A stretch of DNA of 64,000 bases from Perca fluviatilis (GCF_010015445.1 NC_053116.1:36147785-36211784); one strand, 5' to 3'. Counted from the stretch's first letter, positions 34,318 through 44,789 are shown. Notes: generated by a model not told the origin, from the letters alone. Program-made: numbers and translations.

Positions 34318-35306
34318 GGCTATGTTCACACCGCAAGTCTTAATGCCTGAATCTGATTTTTTGCTCAGATCCGATTTTTTGTTTGGCTGTTCACATGACC
34401 TTTTAAAATGTGGCCTATATCAGATTCCAGTGTGAACTGTTTGCGGTTTTGAACTGACCCGCATGCGCAAAAGAACACTAACAATGACATCAGACGCAGC
34501 ACGCTGTTGCACTAAAGTTAGGGAGGTTATGGAGGAAATCAGCATTTTCGCTTTTATTTATTTATTTTAATTTTATTTTTATTAAAATGTTTGTGTAATG
34601 GCAGCCATAACATTAATGCGCAGATGCTGAGGAGGAAAAGACTGAAGAGAAAGAGAGACAACTTTGCGGGGTTATGGCTGCAAATTCACTACAGAGGTCT
34701 GTGTGACCGGACGGCCAATTTGCACGTCAGGACCGCTACGGGCCTCCACCACTCTGGCTTCGCCCTCGCTCCACCTCCCCGGCGGTGCGGCGACTCGGGC
34801 CGGTGGGCCCGACCGCCGAGGGACCGGGATCCCACCTCCGGCGGCGCACGCCGGCTTTCACTTTCATTGCACCACGGGCGACCCCGACTTGCGAGCGCGT
34901 AAACTCCTTGGTCCGGTTTTACAGACGGGTCGGGGGATTGCCAACATCACCTTTTTACGTGGAGTCGATCCCCGCCCTGGCGAGCGCGACGCGGTTGGGG
35001 AACACTGAGGACAGTACTCCACGGGTAACAGCCGCGCACTGGAAGCAGGGGCGCGCCCCTCCCTCACGGAGAGTGGCCGCGAGCGGTTTTGAGGTAAAAG
35101 TCACATCAAATCCGCCTTGGCTGTTCACACTGCGGTCGCATTGAAAAAAAATCAGATCTGGGTCGGATTCAGGACCACATGTGGAAGTGGCCTGAATCTG
35201 ATCTGAAAAAATCAGATCTGGGCTAGATTTGAAGAAGCCTGACCTGGTCACTTGACCCCAAAAAAATCGGATTTGGGCCACTTTGGCCTGCAGTCTGAAC
35301 GTAGCC
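34318..35306. mobile_element. PIF/Harbinger-like MITE carrying 28S rDNA, TTA duplication
   Basis: The ends are GGCTATGTTCACACCGCAAG and, inverted, GGCTACGTTCAGACTGCAGG (four mismatches in 20). TTA flanks both sides (34315-34317, 35307-35309). The sister foldback copy reads CAGTCACTTAGACAC uninterrupted at 56212, which proves both the insertion point and the 3-bp duplication. Subterminal AATCTGATCTGAAAAAATCAG and AAATCAGATCTGGG are internally repeated. The middle 390 bases are antisense 28S rRNA sequence. No transposase is present. Confidence 0.85.
34705..35090 (-). pseudogene. 28S rRNA-derived fragment (antisense) inside a MITE
   Basis: The plus strand reads ATTTGCACGTCAGGACCGCT, CCTCCACC, CTGGCTTCGCCC, CTCCACCTCCCCGGCG, GGGATCCCACCTC, GCCGGCTTTCACTTTCATTG, CTCCTTGGTCCG and ACAGACGGGTCGG in order. 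These are the complement of a conserved 5'-half segment of vertebrate 28S rRNA. At least two gaps are visible against the expected rRNA order (after CCTCCACC and after GCTTCGCCCT). High CpG is kept. Since the arms of the transposon enclose it, this is captured rDNA, not a ribosomal locus. Confidence 0.8.
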
Positions 35307-35349
35307 TTAGACACAAAAACATGGTTGAAAAAAAGTTATCCTTTAAGGA

Positions 35350-35790
35350 TTCACTTTGTCTTCCGCATGTATTTGAACACTAAAACATGATGTGAAAATA
35401 ATATATTATTAATATATATCCATCGATTTTTATCCATGCGACCCAGTTTAATAAGCATCTACATTTTATAAAATATTTGTAGTAGGGTATCCCTGGTCAG
35501 TCTCTAGGCACCCAACACTCCCAATTTACGCGTGAGTCTCCTTACTTTTGACCCTTTCTCCTGCCCTGCTCCCGATTGGTAATTTGGCCCACTAATCTCC
35601 CGATTTCATAGTAATATGACTGAAATGTACAACCAGTTAATATTTTCTTACATTTTTGATTGGTCAGTAATGAACAACTTCAATTTTACATGCATGAGAA
35701 ATCTGCACAGAGAGAAAGACTGACGCACAGAAAAATGATCACAGCTAACAGCTCCAGAATATCTTCCATGACACCATAGCTACCCTATGC
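35350..35790. other. AT-rich stretch without recognisable gene
   Basis: Nothing supportable beyond a TAATATATTATTAATATATA run near 35400. Confidence 0.45.
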
Positions 35791-35794
35791 GCGC

Positions 35795-35848
<54 letters not shown>
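35791..35848. repeat. (AC)n microsatellite
   Basis: GCGCAC start followed by about 27 AC units. Confidence 0.9.
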
Positions 35849-35849
<1 letters not shown>

Positions 35850-35855
<6 letters not shown>

Positions 35856-36784
35856 AACATGCACGCACAACAAATGCACTAAATACATTATGGACACAGG
35901 CCATCCTCCTCAGCTGTTTTTCCTGAGCCAACACCAATCTGGCTGGTGCGTGACTACAGCAGTGGGATATTGTGTTACTATGCAAGTACTGGTGTGTGAG
36001 AAAGGGTATGGGGTGGCAGGATTTAGCCCCATAAGCTTTACAGGGTTAGGGGTATCTGGGGTGTCTATGGCAAGCGATCCCCTTCCCTGAACCTAAGCCC
36101 CTCTTCCTGGGTATACAGTACGGCTGCCACACCTGTCTCCACATATGCAATATCACTTTCCTTGGCTCACATACAGATCCAGGAGGGAGTTGAATGGTGT
36201 GTGTGTGTGTGTGTGTTAGTCAGACTGTATAACATTGACTAAAGACAGAGAGTATGTACTGTATATGATGATTCATTCATTTTTTCCATGTGCTCTTTTT
36301 GGCAAGTCTGCACTAGCATATTGACAGCAAATGTGTCCGTGCAATTTAGTGTGTGAAAGACTACGTACAGTATACATACATAAATGTGTCATCAACGAAT
36401 GAAACATTGCAGATTGGTTCTGAATGCCTAACAGAACTGCACTTCCTTCGTAAAATAGCTTCACACTCCTGTTTTTCTTCTAAACTTAGGTACACCTCAG
36501 TGTTCGCTCTGCCCCTATAACTCAGAAGTCACAAGACCTAGTAGTCAGTGTTGCACATGGAGAAGTTCAGCCCTAATACCTTTTTATGGGACGCAAGTCA
36601 ATTCCTTCTGACAGCATCGCACAAGCCATCGGATATGAGCATGACATGAGCAGGGTCGCTAGCTGAAAAAGTTCACCGGCAAGCAAATAAAGGACCAAAT
36701 TCACCTGGACATTTCATAGTTATTTGCTTCAAAACTGCCAAAAAGAAAGTGATGCAGTGACGGGTGAGAATGTTTAGTCTTTAC
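35850..36784. other. Unique stretch without recognisable gene
   Basis: Includes a short GT run (36198-36216). No motif-bearing frame. Confidence 0.4.
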
Positions 36785-36907
36785 CTGCTGTGGATAAATG
36801 TCGGTGGAGCAGAAGATGGTTGTAGTTTCAGGCCTCCCCTTTTCTGACCCCTTGCCTCCCAGATTACAGATCACAACAAAACGTAGTTTGGAGAAAGTAG
36901 AAAGTTG
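36785..36907 (-). CDS. Possible exon, unassigned
   Basis: An open minus-strand frame reads FSKLRFVVICNLGGKGSEKG then RPETTTIFCSTDIYPQQ, up to CAG/GTAAAG, a good donor. The acceptor side (AATGAG/CAACTT) has a weak pyrimidine tract. The frame is also open past the donor for another 30 codons, which weakens the exon reading. It lies downstream of the probable stop at 40 kb on the same strand, so it would be another gene or an old retro-fragment. The protein family is not recognised. Confidence 0.25.
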
Positions 36908-37357
36908 CTCATTAACACAATGCTACTCTTGTAGGCGTTGACACAGCCAAAGTTACAATCTTAAAGTGTCCGAGACGGTGTTGAATAATTTGTTCGCCTC
37001 CAGTGGGTCACCAGATTAAGGAAATGAGATTTAGGTGTGAAGATAAATGCATGCACATTATAAATTCCAAGTCATTTTTGTAGAGATTTTTGTCCATACT
37101 GAAGCTGTACTTCATATTAAATCTCTTGGTATCTATTCTCTTTCAGTCAGAAAACACAATTCTGCATAACAGCCAAGGTTGGTAGACCGGGAAAGTCTCA
37201 CTTCTGCACCCCCCCACCCCTGTTTAGTAATACTACCTGTTAAACAGGCTGATTCCTGCACAAAGATTGTCGCTCTAATCCCTGTATAGGGTGCAAAGTC
37301 TGACTAAATCTCCACATATACTGCTCAACAATAACTGCATTATATGATCAGCTATAT

Positions 37358-37890
37358 CAGGGGTGTCAAACTCAACTTCACTGAGGGCCACACTGGAAAA
37401 AGAGAATCGCACCAAGGGCCAAATGTATAGTTTATTGACATGCTTTCATTTCATCGAAAAAGTAAAATATCTTTGATACAACGATTGCATGTCCCATATA
37501 GTCTTCTCACTTACAGTTTGGTCCACATAAAGCCCTGAAAAAGTGAGCAAAAAAGTTCCAAAGCCATTCTAGAATTTAGCAAATCGAGCAAAACAATGAT
37601 TACATTTTCTAAGTAGGCAACAACCCAGCTGACCCACAACATGTTTCACAGCCGGAATACGCAAACCTCTCCGCTTCAGTGGGAATTTCTGAGTCTCAGA
37701 GTTGGCAAATTTGCCAAATTCTGCTTTGAGTGTCACGTAATTGCAAGTTGAAAAACAGTTTCCCGTGTTTTTGGTTTGGCGCACAACTAGGTGGGCCAAC
37801 ATTTATTGTGAACCTAAATTGATATGCGGGCCGGATCAGAATGTGCGAGGGGCCGGATTTGGCCCACGGGCCTAGAGTTTGACACATGTG
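37358..37890. mobile_element. hAT MITE (CAGGGGTGTCAAACTCA) with perfect 8-bp duplication
   Basis: It starts CAGGGGTGTCAAACTCAACTT, ends GGGCCTAGAGTTTGACACATGTG, and is flanked by AGCTATAT at 37350-37357 and 37891-37898. The interior has GGGCCGGATTTGGCCCACGG near the right end. The minus-strand frames inside (77 and 63 codons) are not transposase. Confidence 0.9.
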
Positions 37891-37899
37891 AGCTATATT

Positions 37900-38262
37900 G
37901 ACAACTAAAATAAGCCCAGAATGAAAGCATGCCAGTTGACTTAAAAACTCTAAATGTAAAATTGAACTGACATATGCATCCTAGGTTTGGTGGGAATAAT
38001 TTGGGGCTAAATGCAATCCTTGGCTACACAAAGCACTTTTCCGGGAACAGCGTTTGCCACTGATGCCACTGATGTAAAGAAACAGGTCGAACACAAACAA
38101 TGGAAGATCCTTCACTACTTAGGAATGAAGGACAGCCATCTTTCAGATCTGGCGCAAATTAATCCAATCCTCTTCTTTTGCAATATAATATGCAATATTA
38201 CATTTTATTTTCCTCTTTTCCTCTTCAGAGAGCAGCATGTATCTCATTTAGGGTGAGGGTTG
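37900..38262. other. Short unique stretch
   Basis: No supported feature. Confidence 0.4.
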
Positions 38263-38285
38263 CTGTGGACCACATGTGTCAAACT

Positions 38286-39333
38286 CATACCTGTCAAGTT
38301 TTGGATTTGAAAATAAGGGAAATTTTCCGGCGCCCACCTCGAGCAGTCCCACCACCCCAACCAAGCTCCAGTATCCCTTACATTTTAAGACAGGTGTACA
38401 AGAAAGCTAAAATCACCACTTGATGCAGAATGCTGAAAACATTTACAATTTATAACATTGCTTGTCTTTACATTTACATTTTATTTTCATTCCACACATT
38501 CTTTTCATTTCTTGTTTTTTTTTTTTTTTTACAGTTTTTCTTTTAATTTCACATAACTTTTCTTTAGTGAGTTATTGTACAAATTTGTTGCAGACTTTGC
38601 ATTCTTTAAGACTGTTTTGGAAGGAGTGTATTTGTGGGCGGGGCCAGAGCGGTTAATTTTACATGAGAGTAGAGCGCAAACAGTTCTGTTGTCTAACGTC
38701 TTCCTATTCTTTGTAACAATCTTTCGTACCATGCTAAACACCCTTTCTCAACTTGCATTGCTATGGGGAATGCATAGTAAAGCCTTCACCTCGAGCAGTC
38801 CCACCACCCCAACCAAGCTCCAGTATCCCTTACATTTTAAGACAGGTGTACAAGAAAGCTAAAATCACCACTTGATGCAGAATGCTGAAAACATTTACAA
38901 TTTATAACATTGCTTGTCTTTACATTTACATTTTATTTTGCTATGGGGAATGCATAGTAAAGCCTTCATAAGTTGGCAGCGCACCGTCTCTGTCGTAGCG
39001 TCCATCATCCGTCTCTGTTTTTTTTCTTCTTTTTTTCCCCCGCGTTGTCACTCATCATCTGACCTCACACACTAACCTCGAGACAACTGCCACCTACAGT
39101 ACCTGTAGTAGGCTACTGCAGGTGGCAGTTATCGCGAGGCTAGTGACAGAGCTCAGATTGGGAATGTTTTTTTTCTTTTTTTTTACTCCGCTCGGGCCGG
39201 GGTATTATTATTTTTTAATAACGCAGGTTAAAATACGGGAGATTTACGGGAAAATACTAATACGGGAGGACGGCGGGAAAGAAGGGTAAAATACGTGACT
39301 TTCCCGGCCAAAACGGGATACTTGACAGGTATG
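38286..39333. mobile_element. hAT MITE (CATACCTGTCAAGT) nested in another hAT MITE
   Basis: Left CATACCTGTCAAGTTTTGG and inverted right CATACCTGTCAAGTATCCC. Perfect 8-bp duplication GTCAAACT at 38278-38285 and 39334-39341. It contains a 153-bp internal duplication (described separately) and a CACCTACAGTACCTGTAG-type palindrome at 39090-39130. No transposase. Confidence 0.9.
38335..38487. repeat. 153-bp identical duplication, first copy (second at 38787-38939)
   Basis: CACCTCGAGCAGTCCCACCA through ACATTTACATTTTATTTT is identical in both copies by eye. The second copy is itself flanked by two copies of a 31-bp run starting TTGCTATGGGGAATGCATAG (38758-38788 and 38938-38968), so it looks inserted there. 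Confidence 0.85.
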
Positions 39334-40016
39334 GTCAAACTCAAGGCCCGCGGGCCAAATCCGGCCCCTTGCAGATTATGATGCGGCCTGCATATCAATT
39401 TAGGTTCACAATACATTTTGGCCCACCTAGTTTTTGTTGCTTTTTCTGACGTTGTTGTCATTTTTTTTGTATGATTTGTAACTTTTTCCGATGTTGTTGT
39501 CACTTTTGCGGAAGTATTTGTCACTTTTGCTGACGTTTTTGTGGGGCTTTTTTTCCTATGATTTCGAAGGAAATTTTTTCCTGACTTTAGGACTTTATGT
39601 CGACCAAGCTGTAAGTGAAAAGACATGCAATAATACGGTCAAAGATATTTGATCTTTTCGATTAAATAAAAGCATATCAATAAACTAAACATGTCTGGCC
39701 CTTGATGTGATTCTTATTTTCCAGTGTGGCCCTTAGTGAAGTTGAGTTTGACACCGCTGCTGTGGACCCTGGTGAACGCCACGTAACGGGATACTGGAGC
39801 CTTCAGTTTCCCAAGATCGGAGAAAGCCTCCATGAAGGGCCGAAGCTCCATGAAGCGAGGCCACAGCGGAGGACGTTGAGGACTGAGAAGTCCACAAGCG
39901 TTGGGGCTCCGTCTCCTTCATCGAGGTTTAGTGCTCCCAGTGGGGTGGAGGGAGAGCCGGCATGAGAAGCGTCTCTGGAGGGAGCAAAGTCATCACTTTA
40001 TCTCACCAAGGGGGTC

Positions 40017-40142
40017 CTATTCCGGAAAGTCTGGGATGTCAGCGGTGAAGAGGGTATCTTGACTGTCTGCCCAGCTGCCATCGCCGTCATCTTCCACACG
40101 AATAGCCAAGGATTCCGCCCGCCGTTGCAGTTCCTCCTTAAT
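40017..40142 (-). CDS. Probable terminal exon of an unidentified host gene
   Basis: After an acceptor-like GTTTCTTTTTCAAG the minus strand reads a 41-codon frame (IKEELQRRAESLAIRVEDDG, then DGSWADSQDTLFTADIPDFPE) and a TAG stop. The acidic, non-repetitive sequence with balanced codon use looks like a real C-terminus. A donor-like TTG/GTGAGA lies 10 bases past the stop, so a non-terminal use in another frame cannot be excluded. The exon at 40780-40850 ends in phase 2 whereas this frame needs phase 0, so an unseen exon of 3n+1 bases would have to lie between them if both belong to one transcript. The family is not recognised. Confidence 0.5.
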   Translation of the reverse strand: MKEELQRRAESLAIRVEDDGDGSWADSQDTLFTADIPDFPE

Positions 40143-40145
40143 CTT

Positions 40146-40775
40146 GAAAAAGAAACAAATATTTCAACGGTACCTGGAAATGTGGTCTGTTGTGAATGTG
40201 TGGAGATTGGCCTAGCCTGATGTTAGATTGAATTGAAACCCAGTCCGACCCTGGATAAATAGTTAAACATCTAGCTTCTGCCAATAATAGTACAATTGCA
40301 AACTGTTATATCGTTACTGTAAAATAATCAAGTGTTAATGAAGGGGTACTTCAGTTCATCTAATAGGGCCTGTGGAGGCGCGTCTGAAAAGAAAGGTTGG
40401 GAATCACTGCTTTAAAGGACAGGGTGTATGTTCGCTGGACTGACAGGTAATGCAGTTCCTTACATTTCTTTTGCATTTGCTCAGTCCCTATATTTCCTAG
40501 TCTGTTTTTAATGTTCTGGACAGAGGGAAAGGAAAGGCAAAGATTGAATTGTTGTTGGACGGGTTCTGTCTGTTATTCCAGATCTCTCTGTTGAAATGTC
40601 CCCCCCTCCCAGGTTCAGCTGGAGAGAAGCATATATCTACAGTATGCGATTACACTGTCTTTAAAACCTTTAACTTAGTGTGGACTGACTTCATTTTTGT
40701 TGGACGTGAGACATTGCTCTCGGGGATACCGAGGAATGCTGGGAGAAAAGATGGATATTATGCTTGAAGGAAACA
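40146..40775. other. Putative intron between two minus-strand exons
   Basis: No third exon could be picked out. A 3n+1 exon is expected here on phase grounds if the flanking exons are joined. Confidence 0.3.
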
Positions 40776-40779
40776 GTAC

Positions 40780-40850
40780 CTGGTCTCACGCTCCTGCCCT
40801 CCAGAGCCATTTTTCTTGGGTTGCCAGTCAAATGGGACCCCATGCTTGGC
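40780..40850 (-). CDS. Internal exon with canonical splice sites, unidentified host gene
   Basis: On the minus strand TCTTTGCTTTTCAG/GCCAAG opens and ACCAG/GTACTG closes a 71-base exon. It reads AKHGVPFDWQPKKNGSGGQE then RET. The pyrimidine tract, AG and GT are all good, and the other two frames read poorly or stop. With the exon at 40017-40142, which lies downstream on the same strand, this is the best evidence for a host gene in the window. Product unknown. Confidence 0.5.
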
Positions 40851-41077
40851 CTGAAAAGCAAAGAGGTGTGAGAAAATAGGTGTTAGAAGGAGCAGGGAGG
40901 GATACTATGTGTGGAGAGAGGCAGACATTTTAAGAAATAAGAGGTATTTTTTTAAGGGATGCATGAGGCTTTACAGTGCTTTTACAATATATCGAGATCT
41001 AAGGTGTCAGTATTCTTCTAGTCTGGATAAATGGAAGTACATTTTCAGGATAATTAAGGATCATTAACTGACATCCC

Positions 41078-41380
41078 GTGCGTGGAACACGCGCTGAATG
41101 TCCTTCACTTTCCGCTCTCTGTGTGTTGCCGTATCTTAAACCCTGTTTGCTTCTGGAAACAACAACCTTCGTGCTAGCAAGCTACACGCTAAAAATGGCA
41201 AGTTTTGAAGAAAATTTTGTTCCTGCAACAAATCAGCCCTGCTTGGTACTTTCGGGGATTGATTGTAATGATTTACAAAGAATATGTTTACGACATTTCC
41301 TCTCTAACTGCGACGTTTCGGGACCGATTGGTGGGATTGCTGTGGACGAAGTACACGTAGCGATAAACTGGTAAATGAGG
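41078..41380 (+). pseudogene. Decayed transposon-like first exon
   Basis: An ATG near 41195 opens MASFEENFVPATNQPCLVLS, then GIDCNDLQRICLRHFLSNCD and VDEVHVAINW, ending at a donor-like CTG/GTAAAT. The DNA right after the donor is the dispersed sequence also found at the window start (1-95), so the exon belongs to a repeated element rather than a single-copy host gene. No domain is recognised with confidence. Confidence 0.35.
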
Positions 41381-41464
41381 GTTAACCATGTATCCAGCTA
41401 ATTTATGTAGCTCATGTAACTGTATTATGTGAACAGTTAACTTCATTTAAAGCAGCAACATGAA

Positions 41465-41648
41465 GGGCGCCTGGTTACCTCTCCTGGTAGAGCGGGCACA
41501 TATATATAGAGGTTTACTCCTCAACGCAGCGGCCGGGGGTTCAACTCCGACCTGCGGTCCTTTGCTGCATGTCATTCCCCCCTCTCTCTCCCCTTTCAAG
41601 TCTAAGCTGTACAAAAAAAGGCCTAACATGCCCAAAACAGTATCTTAA
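41465..41648 (+). mobile_element. tRNA-derived SINE (family A), plus strand
   Basis: Head GGTTACCTCTCCTGGTAGAGC, box B-like GGGGTTCAACTCC, body CCTTTGCTGCATGTCATTCC, CT tract and A-rich end. Confidence 0.8.
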
Positions 41649-41995
41649 AAAAAAGCAGAAACATGTAATATATTTTACTGTATACAATCATAAAATGATC
41701 ACGTCATCAGATATTAAGGAAACAAGCTAAGTTGAAATACTCTCCGACAACAATGCTAAACAAAGCCAGTATGCTCACACTCTTTGAATTTTCCATTTCG
41801 GTCCAGAATGTCTGTTTTTGTTTTGGCCTGTGTTGTGCCCATTTTAACACCTGGGTTGCCAGATATGAACAGCGTTGCAGCCCTGGAAGCCCCAACCCAG
41901 CAAACTGGATCAACGGAGATAGATTCATTCTACCCGACCTAAAAAAACTTTGCATCTTTCTAAACAGTTGCATAACCAGAGACTAACAAAAACAC

Positions 41996-42091
41996 AAGTA
42001 AATATTGAAGATGCATTTAAAAGATGGAGACAGCTTGTATCCCAAAATGACTTTGACAGATGCCGAGTTGGCTAATTTACTCCTGAACAGG
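41996..42091 (+). pseudogene. Decayed transposon exon with frameshift and donor
   Basis: One frame reads VNIEDAFKRWRQLVSQNDF. After a one-base shift another reads TDAELANLLLNR up to CAG/GTAAAC. The two halves together follow a pattern known in repeated fish transposon-encoded proteins (FKRWRELxxxK..TDAELAxFLLD). The specific superfamily is not settled. It is probably the second exon of the element whose first exon lies at 41.1-41.4 kb. Confidence 0.4.
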
Positions 42092-42586
42092 TAAACATTG
42101 AGCTTCACTAATTTATCATGGCTACTGGTAGGGATCGGCATTTTCAGTAATTTCCTCATCTGGGTACTTGCGTTAAATTATTATAGAATACTTAAGTGAG
42201 TTACTCGCAAAAAAATTGAGACACACAGCAGGTGAAGTGATACCGACTGGTGCTGGCTAACGCTGCCGTGCTAACACATGCTAACAAACGCTAACTGCTA
42301 ATGTTACCGGAGTAGCAGACTGACGCTACTGTTTACTATGTCGGCAACAACCACCGTGACAGACAATATGACAGAAACCGCAAATTTTGACTTCCTGATA
42401 ATGATAAAATGCAATTTATCTTTGGCAAAACAGCTGTGTATCCTGAATTGTTGAATTGGGACACAGCTTACATTCTCTAAATGTTGCTGCAACATATGGT
42501 ATTGTTTGTAAAGCACTTTGTAACCTAGGCTTTGAAAGGTGCCACAGAAATTGGATTTTCATATCCCTATGCAACTGTATACTTAA

Positions 42587-42587
42587 A

Positions 42588-42650
<63 letters not shown>
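42587..42650. repeat. (AAT)n microsatellite
   Basis: About 21 AAT units; poly-Asn, poly-Ile and poly-Leu frames over it are artefacts. Confidence 0.95.
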
Positions 42651-42651
<1 letters not shown>

Positions 42652-42719
42652 GATTTAAATGTGAAGTTGATCCTGCCGCCACTGCAAAGTTCCCATCAAA
42701 TAAATGAACTGATTAAACT

Positions 42720-44020
42720 AGCCTCGCATACTCTCATCTTTTAATTGGACGTCCATATTTCATATGAATCTTTGATCGTCGGTGAATGTGGCATATCCAC
42801 CATGTTTCATGTTTTGGGACTCATCAATAAACGCGTGATTAAAGATAATGCACTATATGGAAATCCAGCTTTCAGGGCCTTGCAGTCTCGTTATCTCTTA
42901 CTCTTTCTATACATTCATGCATATGAATTCAGAGAGGGATCAAAGATCTTTGAGTTGGCCAGAAGACGGGCTTACTATGCCGATGTCTTTGGCAATCTTA
43001 TCAGTAAACTGTCTCCTAATCCCGCTGGGGGTAAAAAGAAACACCCATCCATTTTACACCACTGTTCCTGCTATCAGCTGCATGCTCCTTGTTATGCTAA
43101 CATGAGACTGAAATGCCTCAACAGCAATGCAGCCTAAAAGGCATCAAAAGACAAATCACACATCTCTAAAGAGCTCAAAATTATCTCGGAGAAGCATGCT
43201 CTTTGAATTTCTAAATAGTCACTGTGTAAGTCTTTGAAAACTCATCTTTGCCATTATTCTCAACAAACAAAACAGATAACAGTCCTCATCCATCTTAACC
43301 AACTGGAAAAGCGTGTTCAGCTTTGACCATAATGCATTTCACACATGCTTAGTTCTCTCAGGGTGGGAGAAAATGAGGTGCTTTCTGTACTTTGTATTCC
43401 TTGCCCAGACCATTTGCAAAACCTAACTTGGAATGTCAGCTTTACTTTTGAGGAAACGCATCAAGACCAATACAGTCATATAAATAAATGATATCTGGGT
43501 CCGGGCCATTTGCAAAGCTGTCATCTTGTTCAGTTTTTTTGTGGAGAAAGCCACCTCAGAATGAAGTGTGTGAGGAATAAGGGATTGTTATTGTAGAAGG
43601 AGGCCTGTGGCCAGGATCCAGCACACTGGCTCTGGGAGGTGGATTCTACGGATGGACTGAGACAAGGCGAGGGGTTACACTCATCACCCACAGTGATGTC
43701 ATCTCATGTTCTCATTTTTCACTCTTATTACCAAAGAGTTTGTACTGTGGGAGACACACTTTCCTGCTTCTTAGTTTTGGTTCTTAACCTAAATGGAGGA
43801 ACATTAAAGGAACATTATTGAGCAAAATACTTGAAAACACGTCACTTTCGCAATGTAATTACGTTGCTAATCCCTCAATGGCAAAAGTTACAACATTACT
43901 TGTTACAACTTACATAACTTTCCATTATTCTCTTATATTGTCCATATTTGATGCTGGTCTCTAGACTTTATCCTTGCACTATTGGACTTATTTGCACTAC
44001 CACCATGGCACACACCACAC
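42720..44020. other. Unique stretch without recognisable gene
   Basis: The 130-codon frame at 42745-43137 is the longest low-repeat frame in this area. It has no recognisable domain and no clear conserved composition, so it is not called as a gene. Confidence 0.4.
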
Positions 44021-44026
44021 CTTACC

Positions 44027-44226
44027 ATTATTTTTTGGGCCATTCACAGCCTTTATTTTTGACAGGACAGCCGAAGACATGAAAGGGGAGAGAGAGAGAG
44101 AGAGAGGGGGGAATGAAATGCAGCAAAGGGCCACAGGTCGGAGTTGAACTCCGGGCCCGCTGCGTTGAGGAGTAAACATCTTTATATGGGCGCCCGCTCT
44201 ACCAACTGAGCTATCCGGGCACCCGT
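44027..44226 (-). mobile_element. tRNA-derived SINE (family A), minus strand
   Basis: The complement has box A TAGCTCAGTTGGTAGAGC, box B-like GTTCAACTCC, the family body, a short GA/TC array (44091-44106) and an A-rich end. Confidence 0.85.
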
Positions 44227-44320
44227 TAATGTGCTTTTCTTTTATTGTCCATATTATTCACATGGATTTGTTATTTTATCATCCTGTTTATGATGTATGT
44301 GTATGCTGTGTGTGATGTCT

Positions 44321-44683
44321 TTAAAGGTGCAGTAGATAAGACTTCTAAAACTAACTTTCTGTCATATTTGCTGAAACTGACCCTATGTTCCAGGAGAACT
44401 ACATGAAACAGGTCATTTAAAAAGAATCCAGCTCCTCTGGCACCACCTACAGCCTGTAGTGCGATTTGCAAAAATCCACCGCTCCCTGTTCAGATGCACC
44501 AATCAGGGCCAGGGGTGGGGGGTGGGGGGTGTCTAACTGCGTGTCAATCACTGCTCATGCACATGCATTCATTCTCCCTTGTGGGGGGAGGGGCTTTAGC
44601 AGAAAGGGGGGAGGGACTGAGAAGTTGTTGAAATTTTTTGGCTAAGTCCTGGATCTTCCCAATCCTACCTACAGCACCTTTAA
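44321..44683. mobile_element. TTAA-type MITE (TTAAAGGTGCAGTAG)
   Basis: Left TTAAAGGTGCAGTAGATAAG and the complement of the right end TTAAAGGTGCTGTAGGTAGG pair. TTAA at both ends. The interior has GTGGGGGGTGGGGGG (about 44514-44529), a possible G-quadruplex. Confidence 0.8.
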
Positions 44684-44711
44684 CCTACTGGGACCTTGAA
44701 TTTCAATAAAG

Positions 44712-44788
<77 letters not shown>
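44712..44788. repeat. (CTAT)n microsatellite
   Basis: About 19 CTAT units. Confidence 0.95.

Positions 44789-44789
<1 letters not shown>

Larger units (their letters stand above)
33494..35347. mobile_element. Foldback element (family C) with a nested Harbinger-like MITE
   Basis: Inverted arms of about 240 bp (33494-33740 against 34105-34317 plus 35307-35347) share TTGACATTGGTCCAGTATTAAG, GCTTGTTTCGCCGCTGCTGAC-like and GTGCTCGTTTTGCCGCTGAC-like blocks. TTAA lies at each outer end. The right arm is split by the 34318-35306 insertion, and the uninterrupted sister copy at 55.6-56.3 kb shows the empty site. Confidence 0.8.
38271..39759. mobile_element. Second copy of the CAGGGGTGTCAAACTCA-type hAT MITE, interrupted
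   Basis: Flanked by CTGTGGAC (38263-38270 and 39760-39767). Only 15 bases of its left end (CACATGTGTCAAACT) lie before the nested element at 38286-39333; the rest, GGCCCGCGGGCCAAATCCGG through GTTGAGTTTGACACCGCTG, follows. It is in opposite orientation to the 37.4-kb copy. Confidence 0.9.

Noticed and set aside
34705..35090. Ribosomal RNA locus
   Set aside because: Only a deleted 28S segment, enclosed by transposon ends with a TTA duplication; no 18S, 5.8S or spacer.
34591..35314. Five overlapping frames of 103-119 codons (67 to 119 on both strands)
   Set aside because: They lie on GC-rich antisense 28S rRNA sequence, which is stop-poor in several frames; not protein genes.
42745..43137. 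130-codon open frame
   Set aside because: No recognisable domain, no splice or promoter context, and a competing frame on the same strand; length alone is not enough in 64 kb of AT-rich DNA.
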